From positions 62,001 through 126,000 of the forward strand of contig NZ_BJYY01000019.1 of NCBI RefSeq assembly GCF_007991755.1: a stretch of DNA of 64,000 bases, written 5' to 3'. Below, piece by piece: positions 1-8,690 of the stretch. Origin of the DNA: Cellulomonas aerilata. Its GTDB lineage: Bacteria > Actinomycetota > Actinomycetes > Actinomycetales > Cellulomonadaceae. The translations under genes and the position numbers were made by a program. The notes under the pieces are model-generated. The model ran no database searches and was not told the DNA's origin. It was given only the letters and a program-made list of their open reading frames with translations. Position 1 is the first letter of the stretch. Each line of letters starts with the position of its first letter.

Positions 1-747
1 CGCGAGCACGGGTCCCAGGCGGGCGAGCACGTCGTCGCCCGCCTGGTGGCCCCGCTCGTCGTTGATCCGCTTGAAGTGGTCGACGTCCAGCAGCAGGACC
101 GAGCCCTCCAGCAGCACCGACGGCAGGGCCGCCCGCCGGACCAAGCCCTGCCGGTTGAGCAGCCCGGTGAGCGGGTCGTGCTCGGCCTGGGACCGCAGCT
201 CGGCGATCGACCGGGTCAGGTCGTCCCCGAGGGCCAGCACGCGGGCCCGCAGCCGGGTGACCGCGACGGTGACCACGGCCAGCGAGACCGCGACGGGCAG
301 GGCGGCCGCCACGACGGCCGACGCCGGCAGGCCGACCAGGTGCAGGCCGACGACGTAGGTGACCAGGGCCCAGGCCAGCTGCGCCCAGGACTCGCGGCGG
401 CCGCGCAGCAGGCCGACCTGGAGCGCGGCGATGACGAAGAGGATCGGGCCGCTGGCGAACGTGTAGCCGTCCGGGGCGTGCACCGCGACGCTCGTGACGC
501 CTGCGGAGCCCATGACGTTGGTGCCCGACAGGACCCACCCGGGCACCCGCACGGCGAACCGCACGATGAGCAGCCCGATGAGGATGCAGGTCAGGGCGAA
601 CCCGTACGCCAGCGCCGGCAGCGGGCTGGAGTGCGCCATCGCGAGCGCGACCATCGAGCCGATCACGGTCATGCCGCCACTGATGCGCGCGTCGACGCGG
701 CGCGCGCGGTCGCCGTGCAGCACGGGGGAGGACCAGGTGGGGTTCAC
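1..747 (-). CDS. Membrane-anchored GGDEF diguanylate cyclase (partial, C-terminus outside window)
   Basis: Reading the minus strand gives a protein with about six hydrophobic segments over the first 170 residues, then [12 protein letters not shown] and [13 protein letters not shown]. These are the start of a GGDEF domain, including its first metal-binding Asp. Such enzymes make cyclic di-GMP from GTP at the membrane, and the membrane part probably senses a signal. The GG(D/E)EF loop lies beyond base 1, so catalytic competence cannot be judged. GTG at 747 is a choice: GTG at 801 and 723 are in frame and none has a clear ribosome site. Family assignment is firm, start is not. Confidence 0.85.
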   Translation of the reverse strand, partial: MNPTWSSPVLHGDRARRVDARISGGMTVIGSMVALAMAHSSPLPALAYGFALTCILIGLLIVRFAVRVPGWVLSGTNVMGSAGVTSVAVHAPDGYTFASGPILFVIAALQVGLLRGRRESWAQLAWALVTYVVGLHLVGLPASAVVAAALPVAVSLAVVTVAVTRLRARVLALGDDLTRSIAELRSQAEHDPLTGLLNRQGLVRRAALPSVLLEGSVLLLDVDHFKRINDERGHQAGDDVLARLGPVLA

Positions 748-799
748 GCCGGTCCAGTCGGCGGGCGGGTGCCGGTTGTGACAGCGCGCCGCGCAGATC

Positions 800-905
800 A
801 CCCCGGTGGCCGTGCCCGGAGGGCCGTGCGCCGGTGGCCGTGCCGTGCCGTGCCGGGCGGGGCCGTGCGCCGGTGGCCGTGCCGGGAGGGGCCGGGCGCC
901 GGTGG
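800..905. repeat. GC-rich direct repeats upstream of the GGDEF gene
   Basis: About three imperfect copies of a roughly 25-base unit containing GTGCGCCGGTGGCCGTGCC lie between the GGDEF gene and the end of the YbaK-like gene. No coding capacity is evident. The array sits where the GGDEF promoter or leader would be. Confidence 0.6.
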
Positions 906-927
906 CCGAGGTGGGGGTGGGCCGTGC

Positions 928-1542
928 TCAGGCGGTCGCCAGGTCCGTCACCACCTCGGCGCCGGGGAGGTGCCCGAGCACGGCTCCCGGCAGGCTCAGC
1001 TTGGACCCGCGCACGCCGCTGCCGACGATGACGGCCGGGTGCCCGACGGCGTCCTGCCCGGCGACGACGACACGGGAGTCGACCAGCACGCGCCACTCCT
1101 GCGGGAGCCCGACCGGGGTGATCCCGCCGTACTCCATCGCGGACTCCGCGGTGGCGCGGTCGGTGGACAGGAACGACGCCTTGCGCACGTCCAGCAGCCG
1201 CTTGACCGCGTTGTTGACGTCGGCGCGGGTGGTGGCCAGGACGACGCACGCCGCGATGCGCTCCTCGCCGGCGCGCTTGCCCGAGACGACCACGCAGTTC
1301 GCCGACGTGCTCAGGGGCAGGCCGTAGGCGGCGGTGAGCGCGGCCGTGTCCGCCAGGTCCGGGTCGATCCGGGCGACGGCGACCTGGTCCGCGACGCCGG
1401 GGTCGACGGCGGCCCAGCCCAGCAGGGCGGCGTGCGTCGCGGGCGCCATGAGCTCGGGGTGGTCGAGGGCGCGCAGCCACGTCAGGGTCGTCGGGGCCGA
1501 GGTGGCCGGGGAGCCCGGCACGGGGTCGGGGGACGAGGTCAT
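928..1542 (-). CDS. YbaK/prolyl-tRNA deacylase-like protein
   Basis: This 204-residue protein has the features of the YbaK/aminoacyl-tRNA editing domain: an N-terminal helical part (residues about 20-60), then VSGKRAGEERIAACVVLATTR and LLDVRKASF, and a Gly-rich end with GGITPVGLP and IVGSGVRGSKL. Related free-standing domains hydrolyse mischarged aminoacyl-tRNAs such as Cys-tRNA(Pro). The substrate here is not predictable. Its ATG overlaps the stop of the upstream PEBP gene as ATGA, so the two are translationally coupled and probably share the promoter near 2110. Confidence 0.82.
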   Translation of the reverse strand: MTSSPDPVPGSPATSAPTTLTWLRALDHPELMAPATHAALLGWAAVDPGVADQVAVARIDPDLADTAALTAAYGLPLSTSANCVVVSGKRAGEERIAACVVLATTRADVNNAVKRLLDVRKASFLSTDRATAESAMEYGGITPVGLPQEWRVLVDSRVVVAGQDAVGHPAVIVGSGVRGSKLSLPGAVLGHLPGAEVVTDLATA

Positions 1543-2069
1543 CGCCGGGAGGTGGGGCTCAGGGTCGCCCGGGCGACCGTGCTGGACAGGGCGGTGAACG
1601 CCACGACGGTCGGTGTCGCGTCGGGCGTCAGGTCCAGGGCGTCGACGTCCAGGGCGTGCACCGCGAAGACGTACCGGTGCACGTGGTCGCCGGGCGGCGG
1701 GGCGGCACCGGTGTAGCCGGTGGTGCCCGCGTCGTTGCGGGTCTGGAACGCCCCTGCGGGGAGCGCGGCGCCGTTGGGGGAGGCCGCGCCCGCGGGCAGC
1801 GACGTGGTGGTCGCCGGCAGGTTCGCCACCGTCCAGTGCCAGTACCCGGCTGGGGTCGGCGCGTCCGGGTCGAAGCAGCTGACGACGAACGACCGGGTCC
1901 CGGCCGGGAAGCCGTCCCAGGACAGCTGCGGCGACCGGTCGTCGCCGTCGGCGGTGGTGGCGGCCGGCATCGGCACGCCGTCGGCGACGTCGTCGCTGGT
2001 CAGCGTGAAGGACGGGACGGCCGGGAGCAGGGAGTACGGGTCCGGGGCGATGGGGCGGGTCAGGTCCAC
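1539..2069 (-). CDS. YbhB/YbcL-family PEBP-like protein
   Basis: A 176-residue protein of the phosphatidylethanolamine-binding / Raf-kinase-inhibitor-like family (YbhB type). Key signatures are SPQLSWDGFPAGTRSFVVS, FDPDAP near residue 68, GYWHWTVANLP, and TGYTGAAPPPGDHVHRYVFAVHALD. Bacterial members are small cytoplasmic or secreted proteins of uncertain role, and no signal peptide is seen here. The GTG at 2069 is preceded by GAGGAG at a good distance, which decides the start over a longer reading. It is the first gene of a two-gene unit with the YbaK-like gene. Confidence 0.85.
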   Translation of the reverse strand: MDLTRPIAPDPYSLLPAVPSFTLTSDDVADGVPMPAATTADGDDRSPQLSWDGFPAGTRSFVVSCFDPDAPTPAGYWHWTVANLPATTTSLPAGAASPNGAALPAGAFQTRNDAGTTGYTGAAPPPGDHVHRYVFAVHALDVDALDLTPDATPTVVAFTALSSTVARATLSPTSRR

Positions 2070-2107
2070 GGGGCTCCTCGGGGGCTCGGGCAGTGGTGCG
2101 ACACCGA

Positions 2108-2113
2108 ACGCTA
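2108..2113 (-). promoter_or_regulatory. Putative -10 element of the PEBP/YbaK operon
   Basis: The minus strand reads TAGCGT here, about 40 bases before the GTG at 2069, leaving room for a short leader with a ribosome site. No convincing -35 box was seen. Confidence 0.4.
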
Positions 2114-2300
2114 GACGGGGCCGGGGACACGCGCCGCCGGACGTGCGCGACCCCGGGTGGAGCAGCGCGGGAGGCGCGGCACGGGAACGCCGGCGGGTCG
2201 GGGGCAAGGCCCGACGGGAGGTCCCGACACGCCCGGAACGGTCGTCCACACGGCACGCCGAGCGCGGTTGACACCGTCGGGCGACGGCCGTTCACTGGAC

Positions 2301-2324
2301 ACGTTCGAACAGGTGTTCGAACGT
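2301..2324. promoter_or_regulatory. LexA (SOS) box upstream of imuA
   Basis: A perfect palindrome: arms ACGTTCGAAC and GTTCGAACGT separated by AGGT. The core TCGAAC-N4-GTTCGA matches the SOS box known from mycobacteria and other actinobacteria. It ends 24 bases before the imuA ATG, a position from which LexA would block transcription of the whole imuA-imuB-dnaE2 unit until DNA damage. Confidence 0.93.
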
Positions 2325-2348
2325 GCCGACGACCGGTGGGAGGGTGTC

Positions 2349-3329
2349 ATGACGACCGTGCTCGACGGCGTGGACCGTGCCGCCCTGGCACGTGCGGCGC
2401 TCGCCCGTGCCGAGCAGCGCACCGGAGCGCGCAGCGGCCTGCGCGTCACCCGGGCGACCGTGCCGACCGTGCCGGCCGTGCCGGCCCTGCCGCCCGTGCC
2501 GACCGTGCCGGCCGTGCCGACCGTCGTCGCGCCGACCGCCGTGCCCGACGTCGTGCCGGGCCCGTCGCCGGACGCCGGACCGAGCCCGACGCCGGACCCC
2601 TCGGCGAGCACCGTGCGCACGGCCGTGCCGAGCCGGCTGGCCGAGCCCGACGGTCCGGCGGCGAGCACCGTACCTCCCACGTCGGCGTCCGCCCTCACCC
2701 ATCCCGACCGGCCGCCGCTCCCGGTCACGCCGGTGCTGGCTCCCCTCCTGCCCGAGGGCGCGCTGCGCCGTGGCTCCTCGCTCGTGGTGACCGGGTCCAC
2801 CTCCCTGGTGCTCGCCCTGGTCGCGCGGGCGTCCCAGGAGGGGTCCTGGGTCGCGCTGGTGGGCCTGCCCGGTGCCGGGCTGCTGGCGGCGCAGCAGGCC
2901 GGGGTGGTCCTCGACCGGCTGGCCCTCGTGCCGCGGCCCGGGCCCGACGCCCCTACCGTGCTCGCGGCCCTGCTCGACGGGGTCGACCTGGTGATCGTCG
3001 GGGACGGCGCGGCGCTCGTGGACTCCGACCGTCGCCGGCTGACCGCACGGGCGCGTGAGCGTGGCGCCGTGCTGCTGTCCACGGCCCCGTGGACCGGGGC
3101 GAACGTGGTCCTCGCTGCCGAGCCGGTCGAGTGGACCGGGTTGGGGGACGGGCACGGGCACCTGCGCCGGCACCGGATGTCGGTGACCCGCGGTGGGCGT
3201 GGCAGCGCGGGTCGTGGCGCCCGCGTGGACGTGGTCCTGCCGGTGCGCCCGGGGACGGCCGCGGCCGGTCCGGCCGCACCCGAGCGCGCGGACCGGGTGC
3301 CGGTCGTGCCGCTGCGGATGGTGGGGTGA
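2349..3329 (+). CDS. imuA: ImuA-type mutasome accessory protein
   Basis: A 326-residue RecA-like accessory protein, recognised mainly from context: directly behind a LexA box and overlapping imuB. In actinobacteria ImuA' binds ImuB and supports DnaE2 translesion synthesis. Residues 36-57 are a Val-Pro-rich linker made by nine-base repeats. The conserved core runs from about residue 130 (PEGALRRGSSLVVTGSTSL) to DLVIVGDGAALVDSD near residue 225, and no intact Walker A motif is visible. ATG at 2349 follows GGGAGGG; upstream extensions of the frame cross the LexA site and are not credible. It is poorly conserved in sequence, so the name rests on synteny. Confidence 0.8.
   Translation: MTTVLDGVDRAALARAALARAEQRTGARSGLRVTRATVPTVPAVPALPPVPTVPAVPTVVAPTAVPDVVPGPSPDAGPSPTPDPSASTVRTAVPSRLAEPDGPAASTVPPTSASALTHPDRPPLPVTPVLAPLLPEGALRRGSSLVVTGSTSLVLALVARASQEGSWVALVGLPGAGLLAAQQAGVVLDRLALVPRPGPDAPTVLAALLDGVDLVIVGDGAALVDSDRRRLTARARERGAVLLSTAPWTGANVVLAAEPVEWTGLGDGHGHLRRHRMSVTRGGRGSAGRGARVDVVLPVRPGTAAAGPAAPERADRVPVVPLRMVG
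2457..2519 (+). repeat. Nine-base tandem repeats inside imuA
   Basis: Seven consecutive nine-base units of the type ACCGTGCCG or GCCGTGCCG, in frame, encode repeated Thr/Ala-Val-Pro triplets. They form a flexible linker between the N-terminal helix and the core domain. Confidence 0.85.
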
Positions 3330-5110
3330 GGGCGGTGACCACCACGCCGGTGCGTGGCACGTCGGGCCCGCACCCGGCGGGGCACGACCGTCCCGTGACG
3401 CCCGGACGCCCGCGCCCGACGGCACCCGGCCGGCCCGCGACGCCCGGGCACCCGCGCCCGGACCGCGGCAGCGCGCCGACCCGGACCGCGGCGCTGTGGG
3501 TGCCGGACTGGCCCGTGGTGGCCGCGATGGTGGCGGGGCAGGTCGAGGCCCACCGACCGGCCGCGGTCCACGACGGCCGGCGGGTCACCGCCGTCTCCGC
3601 ACCCGCCCGGGCGCAGGGCGTGCGTCGCGGGATGCGCCGCCGCCAGGCGCAGGAGTGCTGCCCCGGGCTCGAGCTGCTGACGGTCGACGAGGGGCGCGAC
3701 ACGCGCACGTTCGAGCCGGTCGCGGCCGCCGCCGAGACGATCGTCGCCGGCCTGGAGGTCGCCCGTCCGGGTCTGCTGCTGCTGCCGGCCGTGGGTGCCA
3801 GCCGGTACCACGGGTCCGAGGAGGCCCTCGCCGAGCTGCTGGTGAGCCGGGTCGCGGACGCGACGGGTCACGAGTGCCAGGTCGGGGTGGCGGACGGGCT
3901 GCTCGCCGCGGTGCTGGCCGCCCGGTCGTCCCGGGTGGTCCCCGCAGGGACCGCCCGGACGTTCCTGGCTCCCGTGGCCGTGGACGAGCTGGTCCATGCC
4001 GCCCTCGGCGAGCGCGCCGTCGCCGAGGTCGGCGACCTCGTGGACCTGCTGCACCGCCTGGGGCTGCGCACGCTCGGGGAGCTGACCGCGCTGCCGGCGG
4101 CGGACGTCGAGGCGCGGTTCGGGCAGCTGGGCGCCTGGGCGCACCGGCTCGCACGCGGGGAGGACGTCCGGCCACCCGACCGCCGCCGGCCGGAGTCGGA
4201 CGTCGCGGTGGAGTGCGAGCTCGACCCGCCGGCGGAGCGGGTGGACGCCGCCGCCTTCGCCGCGCGCCGGCTGGCCGAGCAGCTGCAGGCGATGCTGCTC
4301 GAGCGCTCCGCGAGCTGCGGGCGGCTGCGGATCACCGCGCGCACCGAGGCGGGCGAGGAGCTGGTGCGCACCTGGTGCACCGACGCCGGCGGCCTCGGTG
4401 GCCTGAGCGCGGCGCGGATCACCGACCGGGTCCGCTGGCAGCTCGAGGGGTGGCTGTCCGGGGGTGGCCGGTCCGGTCCGGTCCGCGACGGCGCGGCGGC
4501 GCCGGAGCCGTCCGCGCTGGTGCGCCTGGGGATCTCCGCCGAGGAGGTCGCCCCTGCGGGCGCCGAGCAGGGTCGGCTGTGGGGAGGCGCGAGCGGGGGA
4601 GACCTGCGCGCGCACCGCGCCCTGCTGCGGGTCCAGGGGCTGCTCGGCGGCGACGGGGTGCTGGTCGCGACGCTGCAGGGCGGCCGGGACGTGCGCGACC
4701 AGGTGCACCTGGTCCCGTGGGGCGACGCACGGGCGACCCAGCGTGCCGCGGACCGGCCGTGGCCCGGACGGCTGCCCGAGCCCGCGCCGGCGACGGTGCT
4801 CGTCGAGCCGGTGGCCGTCGAGGTGCTGGACGCCGGCGGTGCAGCGGTGCGCGTGGACGCCCGGCTCACGACGAGCGGCGCACCGGCGCTCGTGCGGTGG
4901 TCGGGCGCCCCGGGTGCGCCCGCCGTGCCCGGGCTCGACGCCACCACCCACCGGCTGGTCGCCTGGGCCGGACCCTGGCCGATGGTCGAGCGGTGGTGGA
5001 CCCCGGAGGTGCGCCGGCGTGTGCACCTGCAGGTCGCGCTGGAAGGCGGCCGGGCTCTGCTGCTCTCCTGCACGCAGGGGACCTGGGCGTGCGAGGCCGT
5101 CTATGACTGA
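3326..5110 (+). CDS. imuB: ImuB, catalytically inactive Y-family polymerase homologue
   Basis: A protein of about 594 residues with the Y-family fold. It has ALWVPDWPVVAAMV where active polymerases carry a catalytic Asp, VGASRYHGSEEALAELL in place of the second acidic motif, and helix-hairpin-helix and little-finger regions. As in known ImuB proteins the catalytic acidic residues are missing. ImuB acts as an adaptor linking DnaE2 and ImuA to the sliding clamp. The GTG at 3326 overlaps the imuA stop (GTGA); GTG at 3335 is an equally possible start. The N-terminal 50 residues are Pro/Gly/His-rich and probably disordered. Its end overlaps dnaE2 by 8 bases. Confidence 0.88.
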   Translation: MRAVTTTPVRGTSGPHPAGHDRPVTPGRPRPTAPGRPATPGHPRPDRGSAPTRTAALWVPDWPVVAAMVAGQVEAHRPAAVHDGRRVTAVSAPARAQGVRRGMRRRQAQECCPGLELLTVDEGRDTRTFEPVAAAAETIVAGLEVARPGLLLLPAVGASRYHGSEEALAELLVSRVADATGHECQVGVADGLLAAVLAARSSRVVPAGTARTFLAPVAVDELVHAALGERAVAEVGDLVDLLHRLGLRTLGELTALPAADVEARFGQLGAWAHRLARGEDVRPPDRRRPESDVAVECELDPPAERVDAAAFAARRLAEQLQAMLLERSASCGRLRITARTEAGEELVRTWCTDAGGLGGLSAARITDRVRWQLEGWLSGGGRSGPVRDGAAAPEPSALVRLGISAEEVAPAGAEQGRLWGGASGGDLRAHRALLRVQGLLGGDGVLVATLQGGRDVRDQVHLVPWGDARATQRAADRPWPGRLPEPAPATVLVEPVAVEVLDAGGAAVRVDARLTTSGAPALVRWSGAPGAPAVPGLDATTHRLVAWAGPWPMVERWWTPEVRRRVHLQVALEGGRALLLSCTQGTWACEAVYD

Positions 5111-8100
5111 CCACGCGCCCCGGTACGCCGAGCTGCACGCCCACTCCGCGTTCAGCTTCCTCGACGGCGCCAGCCAGCCCGAGGAGCTGGCCGCGGAGGC
5201 CGCCCGGCTCGGCCTGTCGGCGCTGGCGCTGACCGACCACGACGGGCTGTACGGGGTCGTGCGCTTCGCGCAGGCCGCCAAGGCGGTGGGGCTGCCGACC
5301 GTCTTCGGTGCGGAGCTGCACCTGCCGGTGCCGACCCGCACCGGGGACGTCCTGGACCCGCCGACCGGCATCCCGGACCCCCGCTCGACCCACCTGCTCG
5401 TGCTCGCCCGCGGCGCCCAGGGGTACCGCAACCTGTCCCGCGCCATCGCCACCGCGCACCTGGCCACCGGTCACAAGGGGGCGGCGGCGTACACCCTCGA
5501 GGGCCTCGCGCAGGAGGCGGCCGGGGAGTGGCTGGTCCTGACCGGCTGCCGCAAGGGTGCGGTCCGCCGGGCGCTCGACGGGCACCTGGACGGCGGACGG
5601 GACGGCGACCTGCGCTCGGGCCTGCGGGCCGCGCGCGCGGAGCTCGACCGGCTGGTGGCCCTGTTCGGCCGGGACAACGTCGCGGTCGAGGTGACCGACG
5701 TCGGCGACCCGTGGGACTCCGAGCGGGGCGACGCGCTGGCCGGGCTCGCGGCGTCGGCCGGCCTGCCGCTCGTGGCCACCGGCGGGGTGCACTACGCGAC
5801 ACCGCGCGACGCCGACCTGGCCGGGGCGCTCGCGGCGGTGCGCGCCCGGTCGTCCCTGGAGGACCTGGACGGCTGGCTGCCGGCGACGGCGGGGGCCCAC
5901 CTGCGCTCCGCGCGGGAGATGCTGACCCGCCACGCCCGCCACCCGCAGGCCGTCGCGACGGCCGCCGCCCTGGGTGCCGAGTGCGCGTTCGACCTGGCAC
6001 TGGTCGCCCCGAACCTGCCGCCCTACCCGGTGCCGCCGGGGCACACCGAGGCGAGCTGGCTGCGCGAGCTGACCTGGCAGGGGGCCCGGCGCCGCTACGG
6101 ACCGCCGGAGGCCGAGCGGGTCGCCGGGGCGTACGCGCAGATCGCCCACGAGCTGGACGTCATCGAGCAGCTGGACTTCCCGGGGTACTTCCTGATCGTC
6201 CACGACCTCGTCGACTTCTGCCGACGCAGCGGGATCCTGTGCCAGGGCCGCGGCTCCGCGGCGAACTCCGCCGTCTGCTACGCGCTCGGGGTCACCGCCG
6301 TCGACGCGGTGCACCACGGCCTGCTCTTCGAGCGGTTCCTGGCCCCCGAGCGCGACGGCCCGCCGGACATCGACGTCGACATCGAGTCGGACCGCCGCGA
6401 GGAGGTGATCCAGTACGTCTACGCCAAGCACGGCCGCACGCACGCGGCCCAGGTCGCCAACGTCATCTCCTACCGGCCCAAGTCCGCCGTGCGGGACGCC
6501 GCCCGCGCGCTGGGGTACGACGTCGGGCAGCAGGACGCGTGGAGCAAGACCATCGAGCAGTGGGGGACGCTGCGGAGCACCTCGCCGGTGCCCGTGCTGC
6601 CCGAGGACGTCGGCGCCGACCGGCACGACGTCGTGCCCGCGCACCGGCCGCCGTCGGCCCAGGAGATGGAGGTGATCCCCGACCCCGTGCTCGACCTCGC
6701 CGAGCGGTTCCTGCGGCTGCCACGGCACCTGGGGATCCACTCCGGCGGCATGGTGCTGTGCGACCGCCCCGTGGTCGAGGTGTGCCCGGTGGAGTGGGCC
6801 ACGATGCCGGGGCGCACCGTCCTGCAGTGGGACAAGGACGACTGCGCCGACGCCGGGCTGGTGAAGTTCGACCTGCTGGGCCTGGGGATGCTCAGCGCGC
6901 TGCAGTACGCGTTCACGCTGGTCCGCGAGCACGAGGGGCTCACCGTCGACCTGCACGAGCTGCCGCAGGAGGACCCGCACGTCTACGACCTGCTGTGCGC
7001 CGCGGACACCGTGGGGGTGTTCCAGGTGGAGTCGCGCGCGCAGATGGGCACGCTGCCGCGCCTGAAGCCGCGGCGGTTCTACGACATCGTCGTGGAGGTC
7101 GCGCTCATCAGGCCCGGGCCGATCCAGGGCGGCTCGGTGCACCCCTACATCGCCCGGTACCAGGGCCGGGAGAAGGTCACCTACCTGCACCCGCTGCTGG
7201 AGAAGTCGCTGAGCAAGACCCTCGGTGTGCCGCTGTTCCAGGAGCAGCTCATGCAGATGGCGATCGACGTCGCCGACTTCACCCCCGCGGAGGCCGACCA
7301 GCTGCGACGCGCGATGGGCTCCAAGCGGTCGACGGCGAAGATGGAGGCCCTGCACGTGCGGCTGCTGGAGGGCATGGCGGGCAACGGGATCCCGCGGGAG
7401 ACCGGGGAGCAGATCTTCGACAAGCTCAAGGCGTTCGCCGACTTCGGGTTCCCCGAGTCGCACGCGTACTCCTTCGCCTACCTCGTCTACGCCAGCACCT
7501 GGCTCAAGGCCCACCACCCGGCCGCGTTCTACGCGGGCCTGCTCGCGGCGCAGCCCATGGGCTTCTACTCCCCGCAGTCCCTGGTGGCCGACGCGCGGCG
7601 GCACGGGCTGACCGTGCTGCGTCCGGACGTGCAGGCCTCGGGGGTGCTCGCCGGTCTGGAGCGGGTCCCCGGGACGGTCGGTCCCGAGCTCCCGCTCCTG
7701 CCGCTCACCGGGGGCACCACGAGCCGGGCCGCCCGGTCGCCCGAGGCGGTCGCGGCGGCGGGCCGGCCCCGCTCGCGCAGCGCGGACACCGCCGACGGCG
7801 CGCTCGGGGTCCGGCTCGGCCTGGCCTCCGTGCGAGGCGTCAGCGAGGACGTCGCCACCGCCCTGGTCGAGGAGCGTGGCCGGGGCGGTCCGTTCGCCGA
7901 CCTGCGCGACCTCGTCCGCCGGGTGCGGCTGACGACCGCCCAGCTCGAGTCGCTGGCCACCGCCGGTGCGCTGGGGGGCGTCCCGGGCTCCGTCGACGGC
8001 GAGCCGGGACGCCGCGACGGTGGAGCCGGACGCCGCGGGGACCAGGTCGCACGCCGAGACGGCGGAGCCGGACGCCGCGGGGACCAGGTCGGACGCCGCG

Positions 8101-8666
8101 GGGGCGGGGCCGGACGCCGCGATGACGGCGAGGCCGGGCGCGGCGGGGTCGGCCGCCGCGAGGCCCTGTGGGCGGCCGGGGCGCTCGCCCAGGAGGGCCC
8201 CGACACCCTGCCGGGCGTGTCCGTCGGGGTCGCGGCCCCCACCCTGCCGGGCATGAGCGAGGAGGAGCTCGCCGTCGCCGACGTCTGGGCGACCGGGGTG
8301 TCGGTGGACTCCTTCCCGACCGAGTACGTCCGGGACGGCCTGGACGCGGCCGGTGTCCTGCGGGTCGCGCAGGCGTTCGAGCACGAGCCAGGTCGCCGGG
8401 TCGCGGTGGCCGGCGTCGTGACGCACCGCCAGCGACCCGGGACGGCCGGAGGGGTGACGTTCCTGTCGATCGAGGACGAGACCGGGCTTCTCAACGTCAT
8501 CTGCACCGCGGGGCTGTGGCGACGGTTCCGGACCGTCGCCCGGACGTCGGCCGCCGTCGTGGTGCGTGGTCAGGTCGAACGGGAGGACGGCGCCACGAAC
8601 CTGGTCGCCGAGCACCTGGCGCCGCTGTCCCTGCGGGTGCCCAGCGCGTCACGAGACTTCCACTGA
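5103..8666 (+). CDS. dnaE2: Error-prone DNA polymerase III alpha subunit DnaE2
   Basis: A 1187-residue C-family polymerase. An N-terminal PHP domain (ELHAHSAFSFLDGAS, ALTDHDGLYG) is followed by the catalytic region with CQGRGSAANSAVCYALG and PDIDVDIESDRR, the active-site Asp residues being 422, 424 and 426. FPESHAYSFAYLVYASTWLK and a C-terminal OB fold (RVAVAGVVTHRQRPGTAGGVTFLSIEDETG) follow. DnaE2 copies damaged DNA with low fidelity together with ImuA and ImuB. ATG at 5103 lies inside the imuB end, and the PHP domain begins at once. An unusual Gly/Arg-rich insertion made by 42-base repeats sits at residues about 972-1015. Confidence 0.95.
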   Translation: MTDHAPRYAELHAHSAFSFLDGASQPEELAAEAARLGLSALALTDHDGLYGVVRFAQAAKAVGLPTVFGAELHLPVPTRTGDVLDPPTGIPDPRSTHLLVLARGAQGYRNLSRAIATAHLATGHKGAAAYTLEGLAQEAAGEWLVLTGCRKGAVRRALDGHLDGGRDGDLRSGLRAARAELDRLVALFGRDNVAVEVTDVGDPWDSERGDALAGLAASAGLPLVATGGVHYATPRDADLAGALAAVRARSSLEDLDGWLPATAGAHLRSAREMLTRHARHPQAVATAAALGAECAFDLALVAPNLPPYPVPPGHTEASWLRELTWQGARRRYGPPEAERVAGAYAQIAHELDVIEQLDFPGYFLIVHDLVDFCRRSGILCQGRGSAANSAVCYALGVTAVDAVHHGLLFERFLAPERDGPPDIDVDIESDRREEVIQYVYAKHGRTHAAQVANVISYRPKSAVRDAARALGYDVGQQDAWSKTIEQWGTLRSTSPVPVLPEDVGADRHDVVPAHRPPSAQEMEVIPDPVLDLAERFLRLPRHLGIHSGGMVLCDRPVVEVCPVEWATMPGRTVLQWDKDDCADAGLVKFDLLGLGMLSALQYAFTLVREHEGLTVDLHELPQEDPHVYDLLCAADTVGVFQVESRAQMGTLPRLKPRRFYDIVVEVALIRPGPIQGGSVHPYIARYQGREKVTYLHPLLEKSLSKTLGVPLFQEQLMQMAIDVADFTPAEADQLRRAMGSKRSTAKMEALHVRLLEGMAGNGIPRETGEQIFDKLKAFADFGFPESHAYSFAYLVYASTWLKAHHPAAFYAGLLAAQPMGFYSPQSLVADARRHGLTVLRPDVQASGVLAGLERVPGTVGPELPLLPLTGGTTSRAARSPEAVAAAGRPRSRSADTADGALGVRLGLASVRGVSEDVATALVEERGRGGPFADLRDLVRRVRLTTAQLESLATAGALGGVPGSVDGEPGRRDGGAGRRGDQVARRDGGAGRRGDQVGRRGGGAGRRDDGEAGRGGVGRREALWAAGALAQEGPDTLPGVSVGVAAPTLPGMSEEELAVADVWATGVSVDSFPTEYVRDGLDAAGVLRVAQAFEHEPGRRVAVAGVVTHRQRPGTAGGVTFLSIEDETGLLNVICTAGLWRRFRTVARTSAAVVVRGQVEREDGATNLVAEHLAPLSLRVPSASRDFH
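8016..8135 (+). repeat. 42-base tandem repeat insertion in dnaE2
   Basis: Two nearly identical 42-base units (8016-8057 and 8058-8099) and a decayed third (to about 8135) run in frame. Each codes for a 14-residue segment of the type DGGAGRRGDQVARR. The insertion lies between the helix-hairpin-helix region and the OB fold of DnaE2. Confidence 0.9.
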
Positions 8667-8690
8667 GGACCGCCGGTGACGCGCTCGCCC

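Noticed and set aside
46-1716. A 556-codon plus-strand frame at the window start
   Set aside because: It lies opposite the GGDEF, YbaK-like and PEBP genes and reads as repetitive Arg/Gly/Gln sequence.
4866-8615. A 1249-codon frame antisense to dnaE2
   Set aside because: It is a by-product of high GC: few stops in the complementary frame, Arg/Gly/His-rich composition and no recognisable domain.
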